DNA of 64,000 nucleotides from Pedobacter boryungensis (GTDB taxonomy: Bacteria; Bacteroidota; Bacteroidia; Sphingobacteriales; Sphingobacteriaceae): contig NZ_JABMKV010000003.1 of the NCBI RefSeq assembly GCF_013204825.1, positions 1-64,000 on the forward strand, given 5' to 3'. The notes beneath the pieces are model-generated. The model saw nothing but the letters and a program-made list of their open reading frames with translations, was not told where the DNA came from and ran no database searches. Made by a program: the position numbers and the translations under genes. Position 1 is the stretch's first letter. Each line of letters begins with the position of its first letter. This document shows positions 36,138-47,500 of this stretch, piece by piece.

Positions 36138-37325
36138 CTAAATAACACCTAATTCCTTACCTACTTTTGTAAATGCCGCAATTGCTTTATCCAAATGATG
36201 TTGCTCATGCGCAGCAGAAAGTTGCACTCTAATTCTTGCTTTTCCTTGGCCAACAACTGGATAGAAAAATCCTACCACATAAATTCCTTCTTCGAGCATT
36301 TTTGCAGCAAAAGTTTGTGCAATTTTAGCATCATATAACATTACCGGAACTATTGGATGGAAACCGGGTTTAATGTCAAAACCAGCAGCCGTCATTTTTT
36401 CACGGAAATATTTAGTGTTATTTTCTAATTTATCTCGTAGCGAAGTAGTTTCACTTAACATATCTAAAACCGCTACGGATGCACCTGCAATTGCTGGTGC
36501 TAATGTATTTGAAAATAAATATGGGCGTGAACGCTGACGTAGCATATCAATAATTTCTTTTTTACCTGAAGTAAATCCGCCAGATGCGCCACCTAATGCC
36601 TTACCTAATGTACCTGTAATGATATCAACACGATCTATTACACCAAAATGTTCGTGTGTACCGCGACCAGTTTTACCAATAAAACCAGTGCAATGCGATT
36701 CATCAATCATTACTAATGCTTCATATTTATCTGCTAAATCGCATATTTTATCTAATGGCGCAACAGAACCATCCATAGAGAAAGCACCATCAGTTACAAT
36801 AATCCTGTGTCTACAATCTTTTGCAGCAATTAATTGTGCTTCTAAATCTGCCATATCTGCATTTTTATAGCGAAAACGTTGTGCTTTACAAAGTCTAACA
36901 CCATCAATAATAGAAGCATGGTTTAATTCATCAGAAATTATAGCATCTTCAGCGTTAAACAAAGGCTCGAAAACGCCTCCATTAGCATCAAAAGCTGCAG
37001 CATATAGTATCGTATCTTCTGTACCTAAAAACTCAGATATTTTAGACTCTAATTCTTTGTGAATATTTTGAGTACCGCAAATAAAACGCACTGAAGACAT
37101 TCCATACCCATATTCATCTATCGCTTTTTTTGCAGCTTCAATTACCTTTGGATGAGATGACAGGCCCAAATAATTATTCGCACAAAAGTTAACTACCTCA
37201 GCGCCAGTGCTCACTTTAATATCTGCACCTTGCGGAGTGGTAATAATGCGTTCACGTTTATATAAGCCAGCACTTTCTATTTCTTCGAGTTCTTTTTGTA
37301 ATACGGGTTGTAGAGTTTTATACAT
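36138..37325 (-). CDS. kbl: Glycine C-acetyltransferase (2-amino-3-ketobutyrate CoA ligase)
   Basis: The ATG at 37325 (395 residues, the usual length) is chosen; an upstream start at 37400 would place the promoter inside the gene. Visible PLP-enzyme marks are [38 protein letters not shown] and the lysine in [14 protein letters not shown]. It cleaves 2-amino-3-ketobutyrate with CoA to glycine and acetyl-CoA, the second step of threonine breakdown, pairing with the threonine dehydrogenase at 57080-58027. Promoter boxes lie at 37391-37364. Confidence 0.96.
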   Translation of the reverse strand: MYKTLQPVLQKELEEIESAGLYKRERIITTPQGADIKVSTGAEVVNFCANNYLGLSSHPKVIEAAKKAIDEYGYGMSSVRFICGTQNIHKELESKISEFLGTEDTILYAAAFDANGGVFEPLFNAEDAIISDELNHASIIDGVRLCKAQRFRYKNADMADLEAQLIAAKDCRHRIIVTDGAFSMDGSVAPLDKICDLADKYEALVMIDESHCTGFIGKTGRGTHEHFGVIDRVDIITGTLGKALGGASGGFTSGKKEIIDMLRQRSRPYLFSNTLAPAIAGASVAVLDMLSETTSLRDKLENNTKYFREKMTAAGFDIKPGFHPIVPVMLYDAKIAQTFAAKMLEEGIYVVGFFYPVVGQGKARIRVQLSAAHEQHHLDKAIAAFTKVGKELGVI

Positions 37326-37363
37326 GATTATAATTTTTGGTGCTAATAATGGATTCGCTTGCG

Positions 37364-37391
37364 CAAATATAATATTTTGCTCGTTAACAAA
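37364..37391 (-). promoter_or_regulatory. Promoter of kbl
   Basis: On the minus strand TTTG (37391-37388), a 16-nt spacer and TATATTTG (37371-37364) match the Bacteroidetes promoter; spacing is slightly short. It gives a leader of about 33 nt before the ATG at 37325 and supports that start. Confidence 0.6.
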
Positions 37392-37454
37392 CTTTAACAT
37401 AATATTTGTGTTAACTTCTAGAACTTAGTCGATATTTATAGCTTATTAACTTTT

Positions 37455-39908
37455 ATGAATAAAATTCATCTCTTGCTAATTTTAATGTTAGCATTTTTTA
37501 ATGTTTCTCTAGCTCAACAATATCAAATTAGTGGAAAAATAACTGAAAACAGTGGTGAAGTTATTCCGTTCGCATCTGTTTATGTTAAGAATACTGCAAA
37601 AGGCGTTTCTGCAAATGCAGACGGAGTATATAAAATTACACTTGATAAAGGTAATTATACACTTGTATATAAGGCTATTGGGTTTAAAACTACAGAACGT
37701 GTAATATCAGTCAACGCAGATTTAATGGTAAATGAAAAACTTGCATCTGAGAGCTATACACTTAAAAATGTGACCATTAGGCCAAATGCCGAAGATCCTG
37801 CTTATGAAATAATTAGGCAAGCTATTAAAAACAGGAAGGTGCATTTAAACGAAGTTGATGAGTATAGCAGCAATGTATATATTAAAGGATTGCAAAAATT
37901 AGTTGGGGCACCAAAGAAGTTTTTTGGTAGAGATATTCAAAAAACACTCGATTTGGATACCAATAGAAAAGGGATCTTGTATTTATCAGAATCGCAATCA
38001 ATTTTTAGCTTTAAACGTCCGAATAAAATTCATGAAGAAATGGTTTCTTCAAAAGTTTCTGGCAGAAATAACTCTTTCAGCTTTAATAAAGCATCTGATT
38101 TAATTATCAATTTTTATGAAAATTTATTATTGGAAGGAACTGGTTTGAGTTCTCGAAGCTTCGTTTCACCAATTGCTGATAACGCTTTATTCTATTATAG
38201 GTACAAACTTTTAGGTACTACAGAAGAAAACGGAGTTACCATTAATAAAATAGAGGTAATTCCCCGTCGTACAAATGATCCTGTTTTTAGAGGCATTATC
38301 TACATAGCCGATGATAGTTGGCGATTAATGGGCACAAACCTTAATTTAACAGAAGATGCAGGAATTAATTTTGTAGACACATTAAATATAAGTCAGCAGT
38401 TTATTAAAATTGATGAGGTGTACATGCCTTCAGATATTAAATTTCAGTTTAATGGAAATGTACTTGGTTTTAAATTTGAAGGCTATTATGTAGGCATTTA
38501 TAGCAACTATAATATTCATCCTAATTTTCCTAAAAACTATTTTACAGCAGAGATTTTAAAAGTGACTAAAGCTGTTAATAAAAAGGATTCCTTGTACTGG
38601 ATGAATATCCGTCCTATTCCATTAACGGATGAAGAAAAGTACGATTACAAAAAGAAAGATAGTATAGCATTGCGTAAAACATCTAAACACTACCTCGATT
38701 CTTTAGAGAAAGAAAATAATGAGTTTGGTATTGGAAAGATGATATTAACTGGATATACAATTAATAAAAGATACGAGAAAAAATACATTTCTTTCGATCC
38801 AATAATTAGGTCTGTCTTTTATAACACGGTTGAAGGATTGGGGTTAAAATATGGCATCACATTCCGTAAAAATCTAGAAGACAGGAAAAGTTATAGCATT
38901 AGACCCGAAGCACGTTATGGCTTTTCTAATCATGTTTTTACAGCAAATTTAAGTGGTAGTTATTTTTACGATCCATTAAAACGAGCTAGTGTAGGTGCAA
39001 GTTTCGGAACAGACATTGCCGACCTTAATCCATATGGCTCGATGAGTTTGCTATCCAATTCTATTAATACGTTACTTTTTGAGCGAAATCTCTCTAAATT
39101 TTATAAAAAGGAATTCGCTAATATTAATAGTACTAGAGAACTGGCCGATGGTTTACAAGCTTCTGCAAGTATAGACTATAGTAAAAATTATACCTTACAA
39201 AACACTAGCAATTATAAACTTCGAGATCTTAAAGACGAAGAATATACATCGAATAACCCATTTACCCCAACAACTGAAACACCACTATTTCCAACGTATA
39301 CTTCGGTAAGTGTTTCTGCTGGTTTAACTTATACTATTGGGCAAAAATATATCACCAGACCAGATGGAAAATTCTATCAAGAATCAAAATATCCTCGCTT
39401 CCAATTAGGTTACAGAAAAGGACTTAAGGGAGTTTTAAATAGCGATGTTGATTATGATTTATTAAGTTTAGAAATTTATCAAGAACGTATAAGCGCAGGA
39501 TTACTAGGTTATACTTCCTTTGTAATTGGCGCCGGAAAATTCTTAAACAATAACGCTGTTTTTTATCCAGATAGTAAACATTTTAGAGGAAACAACTCTA
39601 CCATATCTCCTACTAATTTGCGAAAATTCAGGTACTTAGATTTCTATCAATATAGTACAGATAGACAATATGCAGAAGCTCACTTAGAACATAACTTTGC
39701 TGGTTTTTTCTTAAACAAAGTTCCGTTATTACGAAAATTGAAACTAGAAGAATTTGTTGGGATTAATTATTTAACACAACCCGCTAAAAGAAATTATACT
39801 GAGTATTATTTTGGTATTCAACGCTTAGGTTTTGGTATAAGTTATGGCTATGCATATGATGGTAGTAAAAAAGTAGAGCAAGGTTTTAGAATTGCTTATG
39901 GATTTTAA
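37455..39908 (+). CDS. DUF5686 and carboxypeptidase regulatory-like domain outer-membrane protein
   Basis: The 817-residue protein has a signal peptide (residues 1-20, ending SLAQ), a CarboxypepD-reg-like beta domain (about 22-105; IPFASVYVKNTAKGVSANADG) and a long beta-rich region ending RIAYGF, with a C-terminal aromatic as in outer-membrane barrels, matching DUF5686. No TonB plug is present, so it is not a TonB receptor. The family's role is undefined. It is a single-gene unit divergent from kbl. Confidence 0.85.
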   Translation: MNKIHLLLILMLAFFNVSLAQQYQISGKITENSGEVIPFASVYVKNTAKGVSANADGVYKITLDKGNYTLVYKAIGFKTTERVISVNADLMVNEKLASESYTLKNVTIRPNAEDPAYEIIRQAIKNRKVHLNEVDEYSSNVYIKGLQKLVGAPKKFFGRDIQKTLDLDTNRKGILYLSESQSIFSFKRPNKIHEEMVSSKVSGRNNSFSFNKASDLIINFYENLLLEGTGLSSRSFVSPIADNALFYYRYKLLGTTEENGVTINKIEVIPRRTNDPVFRGIIYIADDSWRLMGTNLNLTEDAGINFVDTLNISQQFIKIDEVYMPSDIKFQFNGNVLGFKFEGYYVGIYSNYNIHPNFPKNYFTAEILKVTKAVNKKDSLYWMNIRPIPLTDEEKYDYKKKDSIALRKTSKHYLDSLEKENNEFGIGKMILTGYTINKRYEKKYISFDPIIRSVFYNTVEGLGLKYGITFRKNLEDRKSYSIRPEARYGFSNHVFTANLSGSYFYDPLKRASVGASFGTDIADLNPYGSMSLLSNSINTLLFERNLSKFYKKEFANINSTRELADGLQASASIDYSKNYTLQNTSNYKLRDLKDEEYTSNNPFTPTTETPLFPTYTSVSVSAGLTYTIGQKYITRPDGKFYQESKYPRFQLGYRKGLKGVLNSDVDYDLLSLEIYQERISAGLLGYTSFVIGAGKFLNNNAVFYPDSKHFRGNNSTISPTNLRKFRYLDFYQYSTDRQYAEAHLEHNFAGFFLNKVPLLRKLKLEEFVGINYLTQPAKRNYTEYYFGIQRLGFGISYGYAYDGSKKVEQGFRIAYGF

Positions 39909-40007
39909 ATAGTTGAAATTTTTAGGTTTTTAGTCTAACATTTTGATATCAATTTTAGAAATCACCTATTTAATCTTCCGGACTTTCGGTCTTCATAACT
40001 TATTTGC

Positions 40008-40015
40008 TATCTTTG
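40008..40015 (+). promoter_or_regulatory. -7 box for trhO
   Basis: TATCTTTG matches the -7 consensus, 39 nt upstream of the ATG. A TTTCGG at 39984-39989 could be a weak -33 box at about 18 nt spacing. Confidence 0.5.
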
Positions 40016-40054
40016 CCACGCATTAAACGCCGTTTGCAGCGGTATCAATGAATT

Positions 40055-40984
40055 ATGATATACAATACTTTACTTTACTATTGCTATTCTCCAATAGCAG
40101 ATGCTGAACAATTTGCTATAGATCATTTAGCTTTTTGTAAATCTTTAAATCTTGTAGGCCGTATTATAGTCGCAGAAGAAGGTCTTAACGGAACTGTTTC
40201 TGGAACGGTAGAAGCTTGTGCAAGTTACATGGCACATTTAAAAGCAGATGAACGTTTTGCCAAAATAGATTTTAAAATTGATGAGGTAACCGAACCTTCT
40301 TTCATTAAAATGCACTGTAGATATAAACCAGAAATTGTACATTCTGGCTTACGTGATACTAGCATTATTAACCCTAACGAAAAAACAGGAAAATATTTAG
40401 AACCCGCTGAGTTTAGTGAAATGCTAGATCGAGATGATGTGGTGGTTTTGGATGTGCGTTCTAATTACGAACATAATTTAGGCAAATTCAAAAATGCCGT
40501 AACACTTGATATTGAGAATTTTCGTGATTTTCCAGATCAGATAGATGCATTAGCCAAGTACAAAGACAAAAAAGTAATGACTTATTGCACTGGTGGTATT
40601 AAATGTGAAAAGGCATCAGCTTTGCTATTACACCATGGGTTTAAAGATGTATATCAATTACACGGCGGTATTATTAAATATGGTAAAGAAGCCGGAGGTA
40701 AAGACTTTGAAGGCAAATGCTATGTTTTCGATAATCGTATTGCCGTTGATGTAAATTCTGTTAATCCGACGATCGTTTCTACCTGCTATAATTGCGGTAA
40801 AACTACCCCAAAAATGATCAATTGCGCAAATCCAGAATGCAATGAACATTTTACGCAATGTGATGAATGTGGTGAAGAATTACAGGGTTGTTGTTCAGTA
40901 GCTTGTACTACGCATCCGCGTAAACGCCCATACGATGGAACGGGCTATTATGTAAAAGTTCCTCAACAAGTTGCAAAAGCATGA
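40055..40984 (+). CDS. trhO: tRNA uridine(34) hydroxylase, rhodanese family
   Basis: The 309-residue protein has the N-terminal ferredoxin-like domain of UPF0176/YceA (GRIIVAEEGLNGTVSGT, about residues 35-51), a rhodanese domain with active-site Cys178 in TYCTGGIKCEKA, and a C-terminal cysteine-rich knuckle (CYNCG, CANPEC, CDECG, CCSVAC), which likely binds zinc. The family uses molecular oxygen to make 5-hydroxyuridine at tRNA position 34. Its stop overlaps the start of the DUF486 gene by 4 bp (ATGA). Confidence 0.92.
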   Translation: MIYNTLLYYCYSPIADAEQFAIDHLAFCKSLNLVGRIIVAEEGLNGTVSGTVEACASYMAHLKADERFAKIDFKIDEVTEPSFIKMHCRYKPEIVHSGLRDTSIINPNEKTGKYLEPAEFSEMLDRDDVVVLDVRSNYEHNLGKFKNAVTLDIENFRDFPDQIDALAKYKDKKVMTYCTGGIKCEKASALLLHHGFKDVYQLHGGIIKYGKEAGGKDFEGKCYVFDNRIAVDVNSVNPTIVSTCYNCGKTTPKMINCANPECNEHFTQCDECGEELQGCCSVACTTHPRKRPYDGTGYYVKVPQQVAKA

Positions 40985-41352
40985 GAGCCCTCATAACAAT
41001 CGCTTTTTTAACAATTTCTAATACCTTCATGACTTTGGCTTGGTACGGTCACTTAAGGTTTAAGGATATGGAATGGAGCAAAAGTTTAGGCTTAATTAGC
41101 ATTATTGCTATTAGTTGGGGTATTGCATTGTTTGAGTACATTTTTCAAGTCCCAGCAAATAAAATAGGTTTTAAAGAAAATGGTGGCCCTTTTAGTTTAA
41201 TGCAATTGAAAATTACGCAAGAAGCAATTTCAATAAGTGTTTTCCTTATTTTCTCTATCTTATTTTTTAAAACAGAAAAAATTGCATGGAATCATGTAGT
41301 GGCGTTTGCGCTAATAATTCTTGCTGTTTTCTTTGCGTTCATTAAGAAATAA
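40981..41352 (+). CDS. DUF486 (DMT superfamily) membrane protein
   Basis: A 123-residue protein with four transmembrane helices (about residues 3-21, 33-53, 75-95, 102-120) and the family-typical FEYIFQVPANKIGF loop. It matches DUF486, part of the drug/metabolite transporter superfamily in four-helix half-size form. Such proteins probably dimerise. The substrate is unknown. It is translationally coupled to trhO by an ATGA overlap. Confidence 0.88.
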   Translation: MRALITIAFLTISNTFMTLAWYGHLRFKDMEWSKSLGLISIIAISWGIALFEYIFQVPANKIGFKENGGPFSLMQLKITQEAISISVFLIFSILFFKTEKIAWNHVVAFALIILAVFFAFIKK

Positions 41353-41420
41353 CAATACCATCATCATTTATAAAGTTTAAATATTTATTTTGCAATGATT
41401 TAGTGTCGCCTTTGCAATAA

Positions 41421-44324
41421 ATGAAAAATAAATTCCTTAACTACCTTCTTGTTTTCTTCGCAATTCTACTCCAGGCAAATATTGCTTTGGCCAGCGATAT
41501 ACAAAGTATTGGAGTTCCGTATGTTCAGAATTATCCTAAATCATCTTATTTAGCTGGTAATCAAAACTGGTCTATAGCTAAAGACAAAAATGGGATTATG
41601 TATTTTGGTAATGCTGAAGGCTTGCTTACTTACGATGGTAAATATTGGCAGCAATATAAAATGCCAAACCGTCAAATTGTACGAGCTGTAACTACGGATG
41701 TGAATGGAATGATTTACACTGGGAGTTTTGGGGAATTTGGTTATTGGTCGTACCAAGACAAGCACCTTAGCTATACTTCATTGATTAATTTAATTCCAAA
41801 GCCGTATAAAATAACTGATGAAATTTGGAAAATTTATGTCGTTGGAAAGAAGGTTATCTTTCAGTCATTCTCCACTATTTATAGCTACGAGAATAAAAAA
41901 ATAAGTGTTATTAAAGCTCAAGGTGCATTTTTATTTCTGCATCAGGCAGGAAATCGTCTTATTGCAGAAGTTTTAGGTAAAGGTCTTTTTGAATTGCAAG
42001 GCAAAAATTTAATACCAATTGTAGGTAGTGATGTTCTTCTAAAAACTGGCGTACTTTCTATTCTTCCATATAAAAATAACAGCTTTATTATTGGCACTAG
42101 CAAAAATGGACTTTTCATTTATGATGGGCACACCATTAGCCCTATGATAAGCCCTGCTAACGCATTTCTCAAAACCTATCAACTAAATAACGGCGTTAAA
42201 ATTTTAAATAAATATTATGCTTACGGCACCATTCTAAACGGTTTAATCATTATCGATGAGGATGGGAATGTTGTTCAACGAATAAATAAATCTAGTGGTT
42301 TACAAAATAATACCATATTAAGTTTATATGCAGATAATGAACAAAATCTTTGGGCGGGTTTAGATAACGGGATTGATAGAATAGAGTTAAATTCTCCTTT
42401 ATATTTTTATTTCGATAAAGCTGGTCAGTTCGGCACAGTTTATTCCAGTTTAATCGTAAAGAATAAGATATACTTAGGTACAAACCAAGGCTTATTTACT
42501 AGCCCCTGGCTGCCTGAAAATGGAAACTTATTTAATTCTTTCGATTTTAAATTAATCCCTAATTCCCAAGGTCAAGTTTGGGAACTTAGCCAAATAAATG
42601 ATCAGTTAATATGTGGCCATAATGATGGTACTTTCAATATTGTCGGTGACAAAATGGAGAGAATATCTTCTATTAGCGGTGGGTGGACAATCAAGAAACT
42701 GAATTCAAATCCTAATTTTTTAATTCAAGGAACTTATAATGGCTTAGTTATTTTTGCAAAAGATGCCAATGGAAATTGGAAATTTAGCCATAAAGTAACT
42801 GGTTTTGGTGAACCATCAAGATATGTGGAGCAAGACACCAAGGGAGATATTTGGATAAGCCATGCCTACAAAGGTTTATATAAATTAACCTTAAGTCCAG
42901 ATTTAAAAAGAGCGACTAATATTAAGTATTATGATGAAAAAAATGGCTTACCAGGTAATTTTAACATCAACATCTTTAACGTAGAAAATAAAATTCTTTT
43001 TTCTTCAGACTCTGGTTTTTTGGTATATGATGAAATCAGCAACCGCTTTACTAAATACGATGTGCTCAATAAAAACTTAGGCAGTTTTTATTCATCAAAC
43101 AAAATCATCAATGCCGGCTTTAAAAAATATTGGTTTATTAACCATGGCAAAATGAGTTTGGTTAATTTAAGCGAGCCTGGTAAAATACTCATCGATTCGA
43201 ATAGATTTAGCATTCTAGATGGAAGAATGGTGCAGTATTATGAAAATATAAGTCAGATTAGCAGTAAAATTTACCTTATTAGTGTTGATGATGGCTTTGT
43301 AATTTATAACACAACTAATACAGAAAACAAGCAAGAGAAGTTGAAATTACCTTCTGTTTTAATTAGAAAAATAGAAGACATTACCGATAAATATTCAACA
43401 ATTACAGAAAATGGAAATGATGGAGAAGTGGTTGAAATTCCATTTAGCAGAAATAACATTCGAATTTCTTTTTCCCTACCCTATTATCGTCAATCAAAAA
43501 TTAAATTTCAGTACTACCTAGAAGGATATTCTAAGCAATGGTCTGATTGGAGTGCTGCAACACAAAAAGATTTCACCAACTTAACTAGAGGGAATTATAA
43601 ATTTAAAGTGCGAGCTAAAATAAATGAACAAACTATAAGTGATGTTACGGTTTTTGAATTTAGCGTTTTACCACCTTGGTATGGTAGTAATTGGGCTTTA
43701 GCATGTTATGCTTTAATCGGCGTGGTTGCGCTTATTGCAGGCAAAAGAATTTACGAAGCCAAATTAAGTAAAGATCAACAAGCCATCTCCCAAAAGCTGC
43801 AAACTGAAAAAGAAGAGTTTTTAAAAAAGGAAGCAGAAGCTACAGAAAAACAAATAATCAAACTACAGACTGAGAAGTTACAAGCTGAGCTTGCTGGTAA
43901 GAATAGAGAGTTAGCAAACTCTGCAATGAGTTTAGTGTATAAAAACGAATTACTCCAGAAGTTAAGCGAGGAGATGAATAAGCTGAAAGATGAAAACGGC
44001 AAAAAGCTTTCGGAAGATCAACTCCGTAAAATTCAAAAAGTAATTGACGATGGAATGAATGATGAACGAGATTGGAATTTATTTGAAAGTAGTTTCAATG
44101 AAGCACATGAAAGTTTCTTCAAAAAACTAAAAGCTAATCATCCCGATCTAGTTCCAAATGATCTAAAACTCTGCGCTTATTTGCACATGAATATGAGCAG
44201 TAAAGAAATGGCTTCGTTATTAAATATATCCCTTAGAGGTGTAGAAATAAGACGCTATCGTTTGCGTAAAAAATTAGAAGTTCCTCATGATAAAAACTTA
44301 ACTGAGTTTTTAATGGAACTTTAG
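41421..44324 (+). CDS. Propeller/Y_Y_Y/LuxR transmembrane regulator of the polysaccharide locus
   Basis: The 967-residue protein has a signal peptide (residues 1-24), a periplasmic two-component-regulator-like beta-propeller (about 30-640; repeats such as NLWAGLDNGIDRI), a triple-tyrosine Y_Y_Y domain (about 665-745), a transmembrane helix (about 755-775), a long coiled coil (about 780-890) and a C-terminal LuxR-type HTH (about 915-960; MSSKEMASLLNISLRGVEIRR). There is no kinase or receiver domain, so it appears to sense glycan fragments outside and bind DNA directly inside. It sits just upstream of susC and probably controls the locus. Confidence 0.9.
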   Translation: MKNKFLNYLLVFFAILLQANIALASDIQSIGVPYVQNYPKSSYLAGNQNWSIAKDKNGIMYFGNAEGLLTYDGKYWQQYKMPNRQIVRAVTTDVNGMIYTGSFGEFGYWSYQDKHLSYTSLINLIPKPYKITDEIWKIYVVGKKVIFQSFSTIYSYENKKISVIKAQGAFLFLHQAGNRLIAEVLGKGLFELQGKNLIPIVGSDVLLKTGVLSILPYKNNSFIIGTSKNGLFIYDGHTISPMISPANAFLKTYQLNNGVKILNKYYAYGTILNGLIIIDEDGNVVQRINKSSGLQNNTILSLYADNEQNLWAGLDNGIDRIELNSPLYFYFDKAGQFGTVYSSLIVKNKIYLGTNQGLFTSPWLPENGNLFNSFDFKLIPNSQGQVWELSQINDQLICGHNDGTFNIVGDKMERISSISGGWTIKKLNSNPNFLIQGTYNGLVIFAKDANGNWKFSHKVTGFGEPSRYVEQDTKGDIWISHAYKGLYKLTLSPDLKRATNIKYYDEKNGLPGNFNINIFNVENKILFSSDSGFLVYDEISNRFTKYDVLNKNLGSFYSSNKIINAGFKKYWFINHGKMSLVNLSEPGKILIDSNRFSILDGRMVQYYENISQISSKIYLISVDDGFVIYNTTNTENKQEKLKLPSVLIRKIEDITDKYSTITENGNDGEVVEIPFSRNNIRISFSLPYYRQSKIKFQYYLEGYSKQWSDWSAATQKDFTNLTRGNYKFKVRAKINEQTISDVTVFEFSVLPPWYGSNWALACYALIGVVALIAGKRIYEAKLSKDQQAISQKLQTEKEEFLKKEAEATEKQIIKLQTEKLQAELAGKNRELANSAMSLVYKNELLQKLSEEMNKLKDENGKKLSEDQLRKIQKVIDDGMNDERDWNLFESSFNEAHESFFKKLKANHPDLVPNDLKLCAYLHMNMSSKEMASLLNISLRGVEIRRYRLRKKLEVPHDKNLTEFLMEL

Positions 44325-44416
44325 CACTACATCATTACCTCTCATACCTCTATTTTCTTTTTATTAAAACAACTGTCAAAAATTGAAGTTGTAGTAGGCA
44401 TAATTTTCTTACTCTC

Positions 44417-44440
44417 GTTCTAAAAACATCGTTTTGGAAC
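44417..44440. promoter_or_regulatory. Inverted repeat upstream of susC, candidate operator
   Basis: GTTCTAAAA (44417-44425) and TTTTGGAAC (44432-44440) are inverted with one mismatch around 6 nt, 126 bp upstream of the susC start. A shorter pair ACCTATA/TATAGGT (44459-44465, 44502-44508) follows. The dyad suits a dimeric LuxR-type protein such as the neighbouring regulator. No good -33/-7 pair was seen. Confidence 0.45.
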
Positions 44441-44566
44441 TAAAAATCCATTTAATTTACCTATATGAGAAAGTACCTATCTGTGCTTTGATGTATTAAT
44501 GTATAGGTGAAATTACTTGTATTCCTCACACAAAAACAGAAAATTAGATTAATCAATTAAACAAAT

Positions 44567-47500
44567 ATGTATAACAGTATGAAAAAAATCTTTACAAAAT
44601 TTTCTGTTTTAATCTTCCTTTGTTTTTTACTAATAAACGTTGCTAATGCCCAAAATGTTACAGTCAAGGGTATAGTTAAAGATGACGCAGGCTTAACTGT
44701 GCCAGGCGCAAGTGTTATAGTAAAGGGAACAAGTAATGGAGTACAAACAGACGTTAACGGAAACTATTCCATTAGTGCACCATCAAACGGAACATTAGTA
44801 TTCACCTATATAGGGTTTACTTCTCAAGAGATTTCCATTAATGGTAGAACAACGATTAATGTTGATCTTAAGTCTTCTACTAATGATTTACAGCAAGTTG
44901 TTGTTGTTGGATACGGCACACAGAAAAAAAGAGATTTAACGGGCTCTATTGCAAGTGTTAAAGGAGAAGAAATTGAAAAGTTAACTGCTACTAATCCAAT
45001 AAACGCTTTACAGGGAAAAGTACCCGGGTTAACCATTACTAACAATGGTGCTCCAGGCTCTTCCCCTACTGTACGTATAAGGGGGATAAATAGTACCGGA
45101 GGTGCTGTAAATCCTCTATACATTGTAGATGGACAGATGCAAGAGAATATTGATTATCTAAATCCTGCTGATATTGAAAGTATAGATGTACTAAAAGATG
45201 TTTCATCAGTAGCTATTTATGGTTTAAAAGGGGCAAATGGAGTAATTGCAGTAACCACTAAAAAAGCTGCTAGAGGTAAAACTTTGGTTAGTTTTAGTAG
45301 TGCTATAGGTATTCAACGTGTTAATGATAAAATTGCAATGACGGATGCTGATGGATTCAAGAAACTTTATTCTGCACAATTAGCAAATCTTAATGCAGCT
45401 CCATTCGATTATACAAACTATACAGCGAATACAAATTGGCAGGATTTGATTTTTAGAAATGCCGTAATAAATACCAATAACTTAAGTATATCTAATAGTG
45501 GTGAAAAGAGTACAACTTTAATTAATTTAGGATATAATAACCAAGACGGGGTAATGAAGTATAGCAATTATAAAAAATTCATTGCCCGTTTAAATGAAGA
45601 AATAAGAATCACCGAAAAGATTAAAATCGGAACAAACCTTACAGGCTTTCATTGGAGAAACGAACCTAATACATCTAGCATTACTAATGCTTTATGGGCT
45701 GCTCCTATTGTTGGAGTGCAAACCAATGGGCTGTACAATTCCATGCCCTCTTTCCAGAGAGCACAGGTAGGCAATCCTGTATATAGCATGGAGCGCAATA
45801 GAAACACCTCAATTAATAGAGGCTATAGAATAAGTGGTAATTTATATGCTGAAGTTAAATTTTTAAAAGATTTTACACTTTCTTCTACAGTATATACTGA
45901 TTTAGGATTTAATAACAGTCGAAGTTACTCACCACTTCCTTACAGAACGGTTAACCTAGGTGAAGGCACGGCGGCAACAGAAACCGTACTTGACAACTCA
46001 ATACGTACGACTGTGAGCCAAAGTGCAAATGAGTACAGAAAATACCAACAAGACCATATAATTACCTATAACAAGGAGATTAATGGAGGTCATAAAATTA
46101 CAGCTGTAGGTGGTTTTAACTCCGTATTTGAATCATATACCACATTGAGTGGTAGCCGAAGAGATACTACTGTAAATGTCCCTAACAATTCTAATTTGTG
46201 GTATTTAGGTGTAATTAATCAAAACAACCCAACATTTAATGGTGGAGGTGGTGAAGAAGAATCGAATGCTGGTGTATTTTTAAGAACTAGTTATTCATAT
46301 AAAGATAAGTATCTTTTCAATGGTACCATTAGAAGAGATGGAAACTCAAAATTAGCCAATCAAAATAGATGGCAAACTTTTGGAAGTATAGGTTTGGGAT
46401 GGGTTGCTAGTGAAGAAGACTTTTTTAAAGATAATATTAAAGGAATTGATTTCTTGAAATTTAGAGGCGCATATGGTTCATTAGGAAATGGAGGAAGTAT
46501 TCCAAACAATCTTTTTGAAGTTGGTTTAACCACAGCTAGTAATGCCATTTTTGGGGATCAGATATACACAGCTCTTGGTAATGCGTATTTAGTTAATCCT
46601 AATTTAGGTTATGAAAAAATTAAGGGATTTGATTTTGGATTTGATTTAAAAGCACTTAATAACAAGTTAAGTGCCGAGATCAATTACTTTAATAAAAAGA
46701 CCGAAGATTTGCTAACTACTTATACCTTACCTGGGCCTGCGGGAAATTACACCTATTATGATAACCTAGGTACAGTTACTAATAAAGGAATTGAAGTTTC
46801 ACTAGGCTGGAGTGATAAACTTGGAAAAGATTTTAGCTACAGCATTAATCCTAATTTTAGTTATACCAGTAATAAAGTTGTATCTATTGGGAATAGCACC
46901 AATTTTTTAATAACAAATGGCATAAATGTTACAGAAACAGGCAAATCAATTGGGTATTTCCGTGGATATAAGCAAGTAGGTATTTATCAATCAGCTGCTG
47001 ACATGGCAAAAATGCCAGTTATGGCAGGTTCTCAAATTGGTGATATCGCTTATCAAGACATTAACGGTGATGGTGTGATTACTGATCAGGATCGAACCTA
47101 TTTAGGTTCACCTTTTCCACCTTATTCTTACGGCTTAAGCATTACCCTAAATTACAAAGGATTTGATGCTACTATTGACGGCCAAGGATTTGCTGGACAT
47201 AAGATTTATACACAACGTAGAACGCAAGTTTTTGCTACATTAAATTATGAAGCCAACAGACTAAATGCGTGGACTACTCCTGGATCTACCAATGTAGAAC
47301 CAATTTTAGATAATACAAGAGCAAATAATTTTCTGTTCAGCAATTATTTTATTGAACCAGGTGATTATTTCCGTTTGAGAAACGTTCAGTTAGGTTACAC
47401 CTTTGACCGTGAGCTTTTAAGCAAAATTGGTGTATCAAAATTGAGGTTGTTCTTAAGTGGACAAAATATTAAAACTTGGAGTAAAACAACAGGCTATTCT

